Source: JBHFEI01 sp041928815
Lineage (GTDB): Bacteria; Pseudomonadota; Alphaproteobacteria; Rhizobiales; Rhizobiaceae
NCBI RefSeq assembly: GCF_041928815.1
Contig: NZ_JBHFEI010000006.1
Coordinates: 1-64,000 of the forward strand
Reading direction: 5' to 3'
Length of the DNA: 64,000 nucleotides
Part shown: positions 55,159 to 63,751 of the stretch, piece by piece
Layout of the letters: each line of letters begins with the position of its first letter
Position numbering within the stretch: position 1 is the first letter of the stretch
Program-made: the position numbers and the translations under genes
Notes under the pieces: generated by a model
Seen by the model: only the letters and a program-made list of their open reading frames with translations
What the model was told of the DNA's origin: nothing
The model's database searches: none

Positions 55159-56412
55159 ATGAGTACAGCGGATCCGTGTCACTTCGATTTCAACAACGCC
55201 GAACCGCTTTCGGTCGAGAATATCGGCCGGGCGATTGCGGGACTGCCGGCGCGGATGCAGCTCATCATGAAAGGCCTCGTGCACATGCAGGCCGGCAAGC
55301 TGGCGATGACGCTGCCGGATGGCCGGACGCTGCTGATCGAGGGGCGCCAGCCGGGCCCCTGCGCCGCCGTGCGCCTGCACAACTGGAACCTTCCCCACCG
55401 CGCCCTGACGGGCGGCACCATCGCCGTTGCCGAAAGCTACATGGACGGCGACTGGGACAGCCCCGATGTCGGCGCCTTCCTCGAACTCTTCCTTGTCAAC
55501 ACGGAGATCGGCGAGAAATTCCCGAACGGCGCGCGCGGCATCCTGAGGCTGCTCGAGAAATTCCGCCACTGGATGAACGCCAATACCCGCACGGGATCGA
55601 AGCGGAACATCTCCGCCCATTACGATCTCGGCAATGCCTTCTACCGGGAGTGGCTCGACGAGACCATGACCTATTCGTCGGCGCTCTACGCGAACGGCGC
55701 GAACGACCTCGCCTCCGCCCAGACGGCGAAGTATCGGGCGCTCGCCGAGGCCGCAGGGATCGGACCGAAGGACCATGTGCTGGAGATTGGCTGCGGCTGG
55801 GGCGGCTTCGCCGAATTCGCCGCGGGCGAGATCGGCTGCAAGGTTACGGGGCTGACGATCAGCCGAGAACAGTTCGATTTCGCCACCGCGCGGATGAAGA
55901 AGGCGGGGCTCGGCGACCGGGTCGAGATCAAGTTCCAGGACTATCGCGACGAACGGGCGACCTACGACCGGATCATCTCGATCGAGATGTTCGAGGCGGT
56001 CGGCGAGAAATACTGGCCGACCTATTTCTCCAAGCTGCGCGAATGCCTGAAGCCCGGCGGACGCGCAGGCCTCCAGGTGATCACCATCAAGCCAGAGGCC
56101 TATCGCGAATACCGCTCGAATCCGGATTTCATCCAGAAATACGTCTTTCCCGGCGGCATGCTGCCGACCCGCGACCATCTGGCCGATCACGGCCGCGCCG
56201 CCGGGCTGCGGCTGACGCGGGATTTCGGCTTCGGTCTCGACTATGCCCGCACGCTGGCGGAATGGCGCGAGCGCTTCTGGGCGGTGTGGGACCGGATCCA
56301 GCCGCTCGGCTTCGACATCCGCTTCAAGCGTCTTTGGGAGTTTTACTTCTTCTATTGCGAAGCGGGCTTCCGCGCTCGCAACATCGACGTGCGCCAGGTC
56401 GTCTATGAATGA
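55159..56412 (+). CDS. Cyclopropane-fatty-acyl-phospholipid synthase-family methyltransferase
   Basis: This 417-residue SAM-dependent enzyme methylenates or methylates unsaturated acyl chains of phospholipids. An N-terminal lipid-binding region (about 1-120) precedes the methyltransferase domain. That domain has HYDLGNAFY, EIGCGWGGFAEFAA (SAM site), EMFEAVGEKYW and FPGGMLPT. GGTGGAG precedes the ATG. It is 49 bp after the DUF1365 stop and overlaps the MFS start by 8 bp. A close relative in Rhodobacter takes part in furan fatty acid synthesis; which product is made here is not known. Confidence 0.92.
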   Translation: MSTADPCHFDFNNAEPLSVENIGRAIAGLPARMQLIMKGLVHMQAGKLAMTLPDGRTLLIEGRQPGPCAAVRLHNWNLPHRALTGGTIAVAESYMDGDWDSPDVGAFLELFLVNTEIGEKFPNGARGILRLLEKFRHWMNANTRTGSKRNISAHYDLGNAFYREWLDETMTYSSALYANGANDLASAQTAKYRALAEAAGIGPKDHVLEIGCGWGGFAEFAAGEIGCKVTGLTISREQFDFATARMKKAGLGDRVEIKFQDYRDERATYDRIISIEMFEAVGEKYWPTYFSKLRECLKPGGRAGLQVITIKPEAYREYRSNPDFIQKYVFPGGMLPTRDHLADHGRAAGLRLTRDFGFGLDYARTLAEWRERFWAVWDRIQPLGFDIRFKRLWEFYFFYCEAGFRARNIDVRQVVYE

Positions 56413-57733
56413 CGGGAGAGCGGCCGGGAAGGCCACCGGCCGCATCCCGCTTCTTGCCTATGCCCTTCCGGCCGCGCCGCTCGCGGCCTTGGGGCTGCCC
56501 CTCTACGCGCTTGTTCCGACCTATTACACCGAGACGATCGGCCTCCCGATCGCGGCCGTCGGCTGGGTCCTGCTGGCGATCCGCCTGTTCGACGCGCTGA
56601 CGGATCCGGCCACCGGCTATGTCGCCGACCGCATCGCACCGTCCTTCGGCCGGCGTCGGAGCCTTTTCGCGCTCTCGCTTCCGCTCTGCGCCCTTTCCGC
56701 CCTGATGCTCTACTGGCCGCCCGCCGATGCCGGGCTCGGCTATCTGGGCGGATGGGGGCTCGTTCTGTCGCTCGCCTTCACGCTTGCGACCGTGCCCTAT
56801 TCGGCCTGGGGCGCCGAACTCCTTGCCGATTACCATGGTCGCACCGGCGTCACGGCGACGCGAGAGGCGCTGACGCTGCTCGGCACGCTGGTCGCGATCG
56901 CCCTCCCCTTCGCCATCGGTTTCGAGCAGCCCGGCTTCTCCGGACTGGCGATGCTGGGCCTGCTTATCGCGGTGCTGCTGCCGGTTTTCGGCCTGGTCGC
57001 GCTCTGGCGGGTACCCGAGCCCGCAAATGCCACGCGGGCGCCGCTGCCGCTCGGCGCCGCGCTTCGCGCGCTCGCCGCCAACCGGCCGTTCCTGCGCCTG
57101 ATCGCCGCGTTCCTGCTGAACGGGCTGGCCAACGGCATCCCGGCGACGATGTTTCTCTATTTCGTTTCCGCGCGGCTTGCCCTTCCGGACTGGCGTGGGC
57201 CCCTCCTCTTTCTCTATTTCCTCTGCGGCGTCGCCGGCGTGCCGCTCGCGGTCTTCGTCGCTCGCCGTCTCGGCAAGCACCGCGCCTGGGCGCTGGCGAT
57301 GATCGGCGCCTGCCTCGTCTTCGCGCTTTCGCCGCTGCTGGCACCCGGCAGCCTTGGCGGCTTCGCCGCGATCTGCGCCGTCACCGGCGTGTGTCTCGGC
57401 TTCGACCTCGCGCTCCCCGCCTCGATACAGGCCGACGTCATCGATGCGGACACGGCGGACTCCGGCGAACAGCGCAGCGGCTTCTATTTCGCCGCCTGGG
57501 GCCTTGCGACGAAGCTCGCCCTGGCGCTTTCCGCGGGGCTCGTCTTTCCCGTGCTGTCGGCAGCCGGTTTCGATCCCGCTCCTTCGGCGCAAAACGACGC
57601 GACGGCCCTTTTCTGGCTCGCCCTGCTCTACGCCTGGGTGCCGATCGCGCTGAAGGCGATGGCGATTGCGCTCATGTGGAATTTTCCTCTCGACGAGCGC
57701 GTCCAGGCGGCGCTGCGCGCCCGCATCGGCTGA
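56405..57733 (+). CDS. MFS transporter (GPH/melibiose-type)
   Basis: This 442-residue transporter has twelve transmembrane helices and belongs to the glycoside-pentoside-hexuronide subgroup of the major facilitator superfamily. The DALTDPATGYVADRIAPSFGRRR loop between helices 2 and 3 is the family signature. It overlaps the cyclopropane-synthase gene by 8 bp, so it belongs to the operon. A related MFS gene is found in the Rhodobacter singlet-oxygen cluster. Substrate is unknown. Confidence 0.9.
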   Translation: MNDGRAAGKATGRIPLLAYALPAAPLAALGLPLYALVPTYYTETIGLPIAAVGWVLLAIRLFDALTDPATGYVADRIAPSFGRRRSLFALSLPLCALSALMLYWPPADAGLGYLGGWGLVLSLAFTLATVPYSAWGAELLADYHGRTGVTATREALTLLGTLVAIALPFAIGFEQPGFSGLAMLGLLIAVLLPVFGLVALWRVPEPANATRAPLPLGAALRALAANRPFLRLIAAFLLNGLANGIPATMFLYFVSARLALPDWRGPLLFLYFLCGVAGVPLAVFVARRLGKHRAWALAMIGACLVFALSPLLAPGSLGGFAAICAVTGVCLGFDLALPASIQADVIDADTADSGEQRSGFYFAAWGLATKLALALSAGLVFPVLSAAGFDPAPSAQNDATALFWLALLYAWVPIALKAMAIALMWNFPLDERVQAALRARIG

Positions 57734-57796
57734 TCTTTACCGCGAAGAACGAAATCCCTATGAGGGAGCGTGCGCTCTCATCAAGGACGATCCCGC

Positions 57797-58162
57797 ATGC
57801 CGAATGCCTGGGCCTATCTCGCGCTCGCCGTTGCGACAGAGGTCGCCGGGCTGACGGCGATGAAACTGTCGACGGAAAGCGGCGGCTATGCCGGCCATCT
57901 CGTCATGTATGCGGCGATCGCGCTCTCCTATGTCTTCCTGGCCCGCGCGGTGAAGACGATGTCTGTCGGCGTCGCCTATGCGATCTGGGAGGGGTCGGGG
58001 ATCGCGCTCATCACGCTCGTCTCCGTGCTCGTCTTCGGCCATGTGCTGACACTGCGGGAAATGATCGGCCTTGCCATGGCCGTGGCCGGCATCCTTTGCG
58101 TCAATGCCGGCGAAATCCATGACGATGGCGCGGAAGCGGAGGCGGGCGATGGCCGGAACTGA
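57797..58162 (+). CDS. SMR transporter subunit, MdtJ-like
   Basis: This 121-residue small multidrug-resistance protein has four helices. The essential charged residue is Glu15 in ATEVAGLTAMK. The AYAIWEGSGIAL motif of helix 3 is MdtJ-like. A C-terminal acidic tail follows helix 4. It overlaps the next SMR gene by 14 bp, so the two should form a heterodimer. MdtJI exports spermidine in E. coli; the substrate here is uncertain. It lies 63 bp after the MFS gene. Confidence 0.9.
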   Translation: MPNAWAYLALAVATEVAGLTAMKLSTESGGYAGHLVMYAAIALSYVFLARAVKTMSVGVAYAIWEGSGIALITLVSVLVFGHVLTLREMIGLAMAVAGILCVNAGEIHDDGAEAEAGDGRN

Positions 58163-58475
58163 TGCCTATTTCGTCCTGGCGGTCGTCGCAGGCGTTCTCG
58201 ATGTCGCCGCCAATCTCGCCTCCAGCAAATCGGACGGCTTCGCCCGTAAGGGCTGGGGCCTCGCCTCGATCGTGCTGGTGCTGGCCGCCTTCGCCTGTCT
58301 CTCGGCGGCCGTGCGCGGCATGGAACTGGCGATCGCCTATGCCGTGCTCGGCGCGACCGGAATCTTCGGCACGGCCCTCTCCGCCCGCCTTCTGTTCGGG
58401 CAGAAGTTGAGGCCGATCGGATGGTTCGGCCTCGCCCTGGTCTTCGGCGCCGTCCTCGTGCTTCATTCGGCCTGA
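58149..58475 (+). CDS. SMR transporter subunit, MdtI-like
   Basis: This 108-residue four-helix partner of the preceding gene resembles MdtI through SSKSDGFARKGWGL and VLAAFACLSAAVRGMELAIAYAV. The membrane Glu conserved across SMR proteins is replaced by Asp18 (VLDVAAN), and the helix-3 Trp by Leu (AYAVLGATG). These changes suggest the two subunits divide the work and are not interchangeable. Confidence 0.88.
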   Translation: MAGTDAYFVLAVVAGVLDVAANLASSKSDGFARKGWGLASIVLVLAAFACLSAAVRGMELAIAYAVLGATGIFGTALSARLLFGQKLRPIGWFGLALVFGAVLVLHSA

Positions 58476-58521
58476 CGGTGTCCAGGATCCGGAGCGTGCC
58501 AAGCGAAGGGAGAGGCTTGCC

Positions 58522-58626
58522 CTGACGCGTGTCGCGATCCTTCAGATTCGCTCCTACGCTTTAAATCTATGTCTTTACGCGTGTCTTTTCGCAAAACCGC
58601 TGCACATTTTTGCGAGACAGGCTTTA
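58522..58626. repeat. RIME-like palindromic repeat, copy D (inverted)
   Basis: It has the same orientation as copy C. GACGCGTGTCGCGATCCTTCAG comes first, then the palindrome 58577-58622 (ACGCGTGTCTTTTCGC to GCGAGACAGGC) and TTTA. The TAA stop of the minus-strand SDR gene lies in its right end. It fills the gap between the convergent operons. Confidence 0.86.
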
Positions 58627-59436
58627 GCTTCGGGCGTCCCGCGCCGGCCGCCGGTTCCAGCCGGTGGCGCGGGCGACGAGCGGGAAGTAAAGCCCGTAGG
58701 GCAGGAACCGCAGCAGCTTCAGCACGAAGGTGAAGCGGCGGGGAAAGGTGATCTCGAAGCCCGGTGCGGCCAGTCCCGCGACGATGCGGCGGGCCGCATC
58801 GGCCGGTGAGACCAGCGCCGGCATGGCGAAGCTGTTCTTCTCCGTGGCGGGCGTGTCGACGAAGCCCGGATTGACCACCTGCAGGCGGATGCCCATCCGG
58901 TCGAAATCGAACTTCAGGCTTTCGGCCATGTTGATGAGGGCGGCCTTCGTCGCGCCATAGGCGGCACTCGTCGGCAGGCCGCCATAGCCCGTGACCGAGG
59001 ACACGATGGCGATCTGCCCCTTCCCGCGGGCTTTCATATGCGCCACCGCCGGTACAAGGCAATTGACCACCCCGCCGAGATTCACCGAAAACGTCGTCTC
59101 GAACGCGGTCCGATCAAGCGCCTCTCCGTCGACGGGAAGGTAGACACCGGCATTGAGCACGGCGAGCGCCAGAGAACCGTGCTCGTATTCGATCGCCGAG
59201 ATCACCCGTTCCATGTCGCGCGCGTCGGTCACGTCGCCGTCGAGAACGATGATGCGCCCTGGCCCGGTCGCCTCCTGCTGAAGGGAGACGAGACGGTCGT
59301 GGCCGCGGGCCGTGACCACGACCGTGAAGCCCTCGGCCGCAAGCCGCAAAGCCAGCGCGCGGCCGATTCCGGAACTTGCCCCGGTCACCCATGCGACGCC
59401 GTGCTCCGGGCGGGCCGTGAAGCGTGTCATCGGCAT
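58624..59436 (-). CDS. Short-chain dehydrogenase/reductase
   Basis: This 270-residue classical SDR has the NAD(P) motif TGASSGIGRALALR, the LNAGVY motif and the catalytic Ser-Tyr-Lys set: Ser in VSSVTG, and Tyr and Lys in AAYGATKAAL. A hydrophobic C-terminal part (FTFVLKLLRFLPYGLYFPLV) may associate with the membrane, suggesting a lipid substrate. It starts 1 nt after the ChrR-like gene. A comparable SDR is part of the Rhodobacter singlet-oxygen cluster. Confidence 0.92.
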   Translation of the reverse strand: MPMTRFTARPEHGVAWVTGASSGIGRALALRLAAEGFTVVVTARGHDRLVSLQQEATGPGRIIVLDGDVTDARDMERVISAIEYEHGSLALAVLNAGVYLPVDGEALDRTAFETTFSVNLGGVVNCLVPAVAHMKARGKGQIAIVSSVTGYGGLPTSAAYGATKAALINMAESLKFDFDRMGIRLQVVNPGFVDTPATEKNSFAMPALVSPADAARRIVAGLAAPGFEITFPRRFTFVLKLLRFLPYGLYFPLVARATGWNRRPARDARS

Positions 59437-59437
59437 G

Positions 59438-60091
59438 TCATCCGATCAGGTCGCCGAAGAGCTGGCGCAGCGAGCCCGTCAGGCGCAACGGCGCATCGAC
59501 CACGGCGAAGGCGATGCAGGGTCGTTCGTCCTCCGCCACCGGCCGATGGTCGACCGCATCGTCGGCGACGGAAATGTCGCCGCGACCGTAGCGGCCGATG
59601 CCGTCGTTGAAGGCACCATCAAGGACGAGCGTCAGTTCGCACCCCCCATGAGTATGCTTCGGCACGGCGCGCCCGGCCCGGATCCAGATGAGGTTGACCT
59701 CGCAGCCATCCAAGGTGCCGACCTCGAATTCCTTGAAGCCCGGGATCTTGGTCTTCCACGGAACGGTGTCGAGGTCCATGCCAATGAAGGAACGGATTGC
59801 GTCCGGCAGCACGCCCGTTGCCACGGAAGCGGCGGCAGGAAGGCGAATCACGGGATCAGCCACCGCGGATGCTTTGAAGATCGCGTCGAGTTTCGCATCC
59901 CGCGCATGAAGTGCGGCCGGAGGCGTGTCCTCGAGCAACGCGCCGGCGAAGGTCTCGAGCCGCTCCACCAGGGGATGATGGGCGGCGCGGATCTGGAGAT
60001 GCGCCTCCACCAGCACGCGGGCGGGCTCCGGCAGGAGGCCTGCGGCATAATACGCCATCAAAGCGTCGACGGTGTTCAGGTTGTCCCGCAA
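59438..60091 (-). CDS. ChrR-like cupin protein, orphan, with degenerate anti-sigma domain
   Basis: This 217-residue protein resembles ChrR, the zinc anti-sigma factor of RpoE. With the TTG start at 60091 the N-terminal domain aligns with ChrR numbering. His31 remains, but ChrR's His6, Cys35 and Cys38 are Asn6, Arg35 and His38. The cupin metal ligands are all kept: His146, His148, Glu152 and His182. An upstream GTG (60151) is unlikely because it lies before the promoter's -10. No sigma factor gene adjoins it, unlike usual rpoE-chrR pairs. It is co-transcribed with the SDR. It may bind a different sigma weakly or act as a cupin sensor. Confidence 0.82.
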   Translation of the reverse strand: MRDNLNTVDALMAYYAAGLLPEPARVLVEAHLQIRAAHHPLVERLETFAGALLEDTPPAALHARDAKLDAIFKASAVADPVIRLPAAASVATGVLPDAIRSFIGMDLDTVPWKTKIPGFKEFEVGTLDGCEVNLIWIRAGRAVPKHTHGGCELTLVLDGAFNDGIGRYGRGDISVADDAVDHRPVAEDERPCIAFAVVDAPLRLTGSLRQLFGDLIG

Positions 60092-60140
60092 TCCTCTAGT
60101 CCTCAGCCAAACGTGCACTACTTCTTCGGGGTCACGATGA

Positions 60141-60169
60141 CTATACGCCACGTCCGCGAGGGCGGATCA
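60141..60169 (-). promoter_or_regulatory. ECF sigma (RpoE/ChrR-type) promoter of chrR-like operon
   Basis: On the minus strand TGATCC (60169-60164) is followed after exactly 18 nt by TATAG (60145-60141). This repeats the -35 and the spacing of the photolyase operon promoter. Transcription should start near 60134, which excludes the GTG at 60151 and supports the TTG at 60091. Confidence 0.62.
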
Positions 60170-60358
60170 ATTTCTTTCCCGGATCTCCGGCTTTTTCCGC
60201 AAGACGGATATTTTTTGCCGGGCGGCGGCGGCGGGCGAAACCAAATCGCTTGTGTTTGCGACGATCAGGGCACAAAACGCACGGGTGTCGCGATCGAAGG
60301 CGCCCGCCGACGCTGCGATGCTCCGCTCGTGTCTTGTCCTTCGCATAAGGTGCCCGCC

Positions 60359-61399
60359 ATGTCCGTCCATTCTTCCGTCATCGACGCGATCGGCAACACG
60401 CCGCTCATCCGCCTCAAGCGTGCGTCGGAGGCGACCGGCTGCACCATCCTCGGCAAGGCGGAATTCCTGAACCCCGGCCAGTCGGTCAAGGATCGCGCCG
60501 CGCTGTTCATGATCCGGGCAGCCGAGCGGGAGGGCCTCCTGAAGCCCGGCGGCGTCATCGTCGAGGGCACGGCGGGCAATACCGGCATCGGGCTGGCGCT
60601 GGTCGCGAGCGCGCTCGGCTACCGCACCGTCATCGTCATTCCGGAAACGCAGAGCCAGGAAAAGAAGGACGCCCTGAAGCTGCTCGGCGCCGAGCTTGTG
60701 GAAGTGCCGGCGGTTCCCTACCGCAACCCGAACAACTATGTGAAGCTCTCCGGCCGCCTTGCCGCCGAACTGGCTAAGACCGAGCCGAACGGCGCGATCT
60801 GGGCGAACCAGTTCGACAACACCGCCAACCGCGAGGCCCATGTCGAGACCACCGCGCCGGAGATCTGGCGCGACACCGGAGGCAAGGTCGACGGCTTCGT
60901 CTGCGCCGTCGGCTCGGGGGGAACGCTCGCGGGCGTCGCCGCCGGGCTGCGCGCGAAAAACCCGGACGTGAAGATCGCCATCGCCGATCCGGACGGCGCG
61001 GCGCTCTACAGCTACTACACGACGGGCGAATTCGCCTCGTCGGGCAATTCGATCACCGAAGGCATCGGCCAGGGTCGCGTCACCGCCAATCTCGAGGGGT
61101 TTACCCCGGACTTCGCCTACAATGTCCCCGACAGCGAGGCGCTGCCGATCGTCTTCGGTCTCGTCGCCGACGAAGGCCTCTGCGTCGGCGGCTCCTCCGG
61201 CATCAACGTGGCGGGCGCCATCCGCCTGGCACGCGATCTCGGTCCCGGACATACGATCGTGACGATCCTCTGCGACTATGGTAATCGCTACCAGTCGAAA
61301 CTGTTCAACCCCGACTTCCTCGCCTCGAAGGGACTTCCCGTTCCGGCATGGCTGACGGCGAAGAGCAGGATCGTGCCGCCCTACGAATCCGCTGGATAA
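60359..61399 (+). CDS. cysK: Cysteine synthase A (O-acetylserine sulfhydrylase)
   Basis: This 346-residue PLP enzyme makes cysteine from O-acetylserine and sulfide. The Schiff-base Lys44 lies in NPGQSVKDRAAL, the substrate loop is GTAGNTGIGLAL, and the phosphate-binding loop is GSGGTLAG. Length is slightly longer than E. coli CysK. AAGGTG precedes the ATG. It diverges from the chrR-like operon and is 7 nt from alaX, so they are probably co-transcribed. Confidence 0.94.
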   Translation: MSVHSSVIDAIGNTPLIRLKRASEATGCTILGKAEFLNPGQSVKDRAALFMIRAAEREGLLKPGGVIVEGTAGNTGIGLALVASALGYRTVIVIPETQSQEKKDALKLLGAELVEVPAVPYRNPNNYVKLSGRLAAELAKTEPNGAIWANQFDNTANREAHVETTAPEIWRDTGGKVDGFVCAVGSGGTLAGVAAGLRAKNPDVKIAIADPDGAALYSYYTTGEFASSGNSITEGIGQGRVTANLEGFTPDFAYNVPDSEALPIVFGLVADEGLCVGGSSGINVAGAIRLARDLGPGHTIVTILCDYGNRYQSKLFNPDFLASKGLPVPAWLTAKSRIVPPYESAG

Positions 61400-61406
61400 G
61401 CATGCC

Positions 61407-62150
61407 ATGACCAAAGGCCCGACTGCCGCCCTCTTCCGCGACGACTTCTACCTGTCCACCGCGGAGGCCGGTGTCACGGCCCTCCACGACGACGGCACGA
61501 TCGAACTCGACCAGACCTGCTTCTATGCGACCTCGGGCGGCCAGCCCGGCGACAGCGGCTTTTTCGAACGGGCCGACGGCAGCCGCATCGCGATCGCGAC
61601 CACGCGGCACGGCGACAGCAAGGACGTCATCCTGCATGTGCCGGAGCCCGGCGCGCCGCCGCTTCTCCTCGGCGAACGGCTTGTGATCCATGTCGATTGG
61701 CCGCGCCGCTACCGCCTGATGCGGATGCACACGGCCTGCCACCTCCTCTCCGTCGTCTGTCCCTACCCGATCACGGGCGCGGCGGTCGGCGAGGAGGAGA
61801 GCCGCGTCGATTTCGACATGGGCGAGACGATCGACCGGCAGGCGGTGACGGCGGCGCTGATGGAGCTCGTCCACGCCAATCATCCCGTCTTCCTCACCTG
61901 GATCAGCGACGCGGATCTGGTCGCCCATCCCGACATCGTTAAGTCGAAGAACGTCCGTCCCCCGCTCGGCCTCGGACGCGTCAGCCTCGTCTGCATCGGC
62001 GAGAATTCCGCCATCGACAGCCAGCCCTGCGGCGGGACCCACGTCTCGGAGACGCAGGAAGTCGGCGCGATCCATATCGCGAAGATCGAGAAGAAGGGCA
62101 AGGAGAACCGGCGCTTCCGCATCCGCTTCGGAGCGCCGGACGGCGACTGA
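61407..62150 (+). CDS. alaX: Alanyl-tRNA editing protein (AlaX)
   Basis: This 247-residue free-standing editing domain hydrolyses mischarged Ser-tRNA(Ala) and Gly-tRNA(Ala). The zinc-binding set is HTACHLL (HxxxH) and QPCGGTHV (CxxxH). The N-terminal YATSGGQPGDSG motif is also typical. Its pairing with cysK is common in Rhizobiales from memory. It follows cysK by 7 nt. Confidence 0.92.
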   Translation: MTKGPTAALFRDDFYLSTAEAGVTALHDDGTIELDQTCFYATSGGQPGDSGFFERADGSRIAIATTRHGDSKDVILHVPEPGAPPLLLGERLVIHVDWPRRYRLMRMHTACHLLSVVCPYPITGAAVGEEESRVDFDMGETIDRQAVTAALMELVHANHPVFLTWISDADLVAHPDIVKSKNVRPPLGLGRVSLVCIGENSAIDSQPCGGTHVSETQEVGAIHIAKIEKKGKENRRFRIRFGAPDGD

Positions 62151-62228
62151 CGGATCCGGCGTCTCGACATCGGGCCGCAACCCTCTGTTTTCACGATCGT
62201 CCCCCTACCCTTCCTTTAGGAGAGCCAC

Positions 62229-63089
62229 TTGACCTCTACGGACACCGACAGCCGTTTCATCGTCTCGGCCGACTGGCTCGATAAGCGCCTCGGCGACGGC
62301 GCCCTGCGCATCGTCGACGCGTCCTGGTATCTGCCGGCCCAAGGGCGGGACGCCCGGGCGGAATTCGCCGCCGCCCACATCCCCGGCGCCGTCTTCTTCG
62401 ACCAGGACAGGGTCGTGGATCCGGACAGCGCCCTGCCCCACACGATCCCGCCCGCCGCGCTTTTCGCCGCGGAAGCCGGGCGCCTCGGCCTCAGCGCCGA
62501 CGTTCCGATCGTCGTCTATGACGGCCCGGGCTATTTCTCGGCACCCCGCGCCTGGTGGCTGTTCCGCACCATGGGTGCACGCCAGGTCTATGTCCTCGAC
62601 GGCGGCTTCGACGGCTGGCGCGCCGAGGGACGTCCGGTGACGGATGCGGTTCCGGCGCCTGGTCCGGCCGTGTTCGAGGCCTCCTTCGACCACGGCGCCG
62701 TTGTCCGTTTCGAGGCGATGCGCGCCATCGTCGACGGCGGAACGCGCCAGATCGCCGATGCGCGCGGTCCCGGCCGCTTCACCGGCGCAGAGGCCGAACC
62801 ACGCGCGGGCGTTCGCTCCGGCCACATGCCCGGCGCGCGCAACCTGCCCTACGCCGCCTTCTCGGAGAAGGGCCGTTTCAAGGACGCGGCACAGCTGCGC
62901 GCGGTGTTCGCCGAGGCCGGCATCGATCTCGAAAAGCCCATTGTCACCTCCTGCGGTTCGGGCGTCACCGCTGCCGTGATCACGCTGGCGCTGCAATCGC
63001 TCGGCCATACGGAAAACGGGCTCTATGACGGTTCCTGGTCGGAATGGGGTGGCCGCAGCGACACGCCCGTCGCGACGGGAACGGCATGA
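62229..63089 (+). CDS. sseA: 3-mercaptopyruvate sulfurtransferase
   Basis: This 286-residue two-domain rhodanese transfers sulfur from 3-mercaptopyruvate. The C-terminal rhodanese loop is CGSGVTAAV, the MST-type active site with the catalytic Cys about residue 240. The start is TTG with an AGGAG site 6 nt upstream. It follows alaX by 78 bp; with cysK this forms a sulfur-metabolism group. Its stop overlaps the GNAT start. Confidence 0.93.
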   Translation: MTSTDTDSRFIVSADWLDKRLGDGALRIVDASWYLPAQGRDARAEFAAAHIPGAVFFDQDRVVDPDSALPHTIPPAALFAAEAGRLGLSADVPIVVYDGPGYFSAPRAWWLFRTMGARQVYVLDGGFDGWRAEGRPVTDAVPAPGPAVFEASFDHGAVVRFEAMRAIVDGGTRQIADARGPGRFTGAEAEPRAGVRSGHMPGARNLPYAAFSEKGRFKDAAQLRAVFAEAGIDLEKPIVTSCGSGVTAAVITLALQSLGHTENGLYDGSWSEWGGRSDTPVATGTA

Positions 63090-63664
63090 GCCGGGCCGTG
63101 ACCAATCGCATGAGCGAGACCCCGATCGCCGTTCGCGTCACCGCGCTGGAGATGACGGCGCCGCCGAAGCAGACCCTGCCCCGGCCGGTCAACATCCAGA
63201 CCGCAGTGCTGCGCGTGCCCGAGATCACACCCGCCTACTACCGCTTCCTCTACATGCAGGTCGGCCGCCGCTGGCACTGGACGGAACGGTTGCGGCTCGA
63301 CGATGATGCGCTGGCGGCGCTGCTCCTCGACAAGAGGAACGACGTTACGGTGCTTTACGTCAACGGCGCGCCGGCGGGCTTCTTCGAGCTTCGCCAGGAG
63401 GACGACGGGGTGGTGGAGCTCAGCCATTTCGGCCTGATGGCCCATGCGCTGGGCCATGGCCTCGGCAAGTGGTTCCTGCTGCAGGCGCTGCTGGCCGGCT
63501 GGTCGCTGTCGCCGTCGAAAATGACGGTCACGACCAACACGCTCGACCATCCGCGCGCGCTGCAGCTTTACCAGCGATTCGGCTTTTCGCCCGTCTCGAC
63601 GCGGGATGCCGAGATCGTGCCGCTCACCGATCAGGAATGGTTCGAGCTGGCACGGCGGTTGTGA
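63086..63664 (+). CDS. GNAT N-acetyltransferase
   Basis: This 192-residue acetyltransferase has its ATG overlapping the sseA stop. The GNAT core (about residues 55-185) shows HALGHGLGKWFLLQAL (acetyl-CoA motif A) and a C-terminal RALQLYQRFGFSPV strand-helix (motif B). Substrate is unknown. A likely terminator hairpin lies just downstream. Confidence 0.87.
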   Translation: MSRAVTNRMSETPIAVRVTALEMTAPPKQTLPRPVNIQTAVLRVPEITPAYYRFLYMQVGRRWHWTERLRLDDDALAALLLDKRNDVTVLYVNGAPAGFFELRQEDDGVVELSHFGLMAHALGHGLGKWFLLQALLAGWSLSPSKMTVTTNTLDHPRALQLYQRFGFSPVSTRDAEIVPLTDQEWFELARRL

Positions 63665-63673
63665 GCCGCGTCG

Positions 63674-63699
63674 CGGTCCACGCCCGTCGTGGACCGTTT
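63674..63699 (+). terminator. Candidate terminator of sseA-GNAT operon
   Basis: A perfect 9-bp stem (CGGTCCACG and CGTGGACCG) with a 5-nt loop is followed by TTTG. It lies 10 nt after the GNAT stop. The T-run is short, so termination efficiency is uncertain. Confidence 0.55.
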
Positions 63700-63751
63700 G
63701 CCTGAGCGCAGGGCTGATTCGAACGAGGCCGGGCGGCCAGCCTTCCGTCTC

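Noticed and set aside
57734..57796. Possible guanidine-II (mini-ykkC) riboswitch before the SMR pair
   Set aside because: Two ACGA sequences occur, but neither is closed by a proper stem, so the two-hairpin ACGR architecture is absent.
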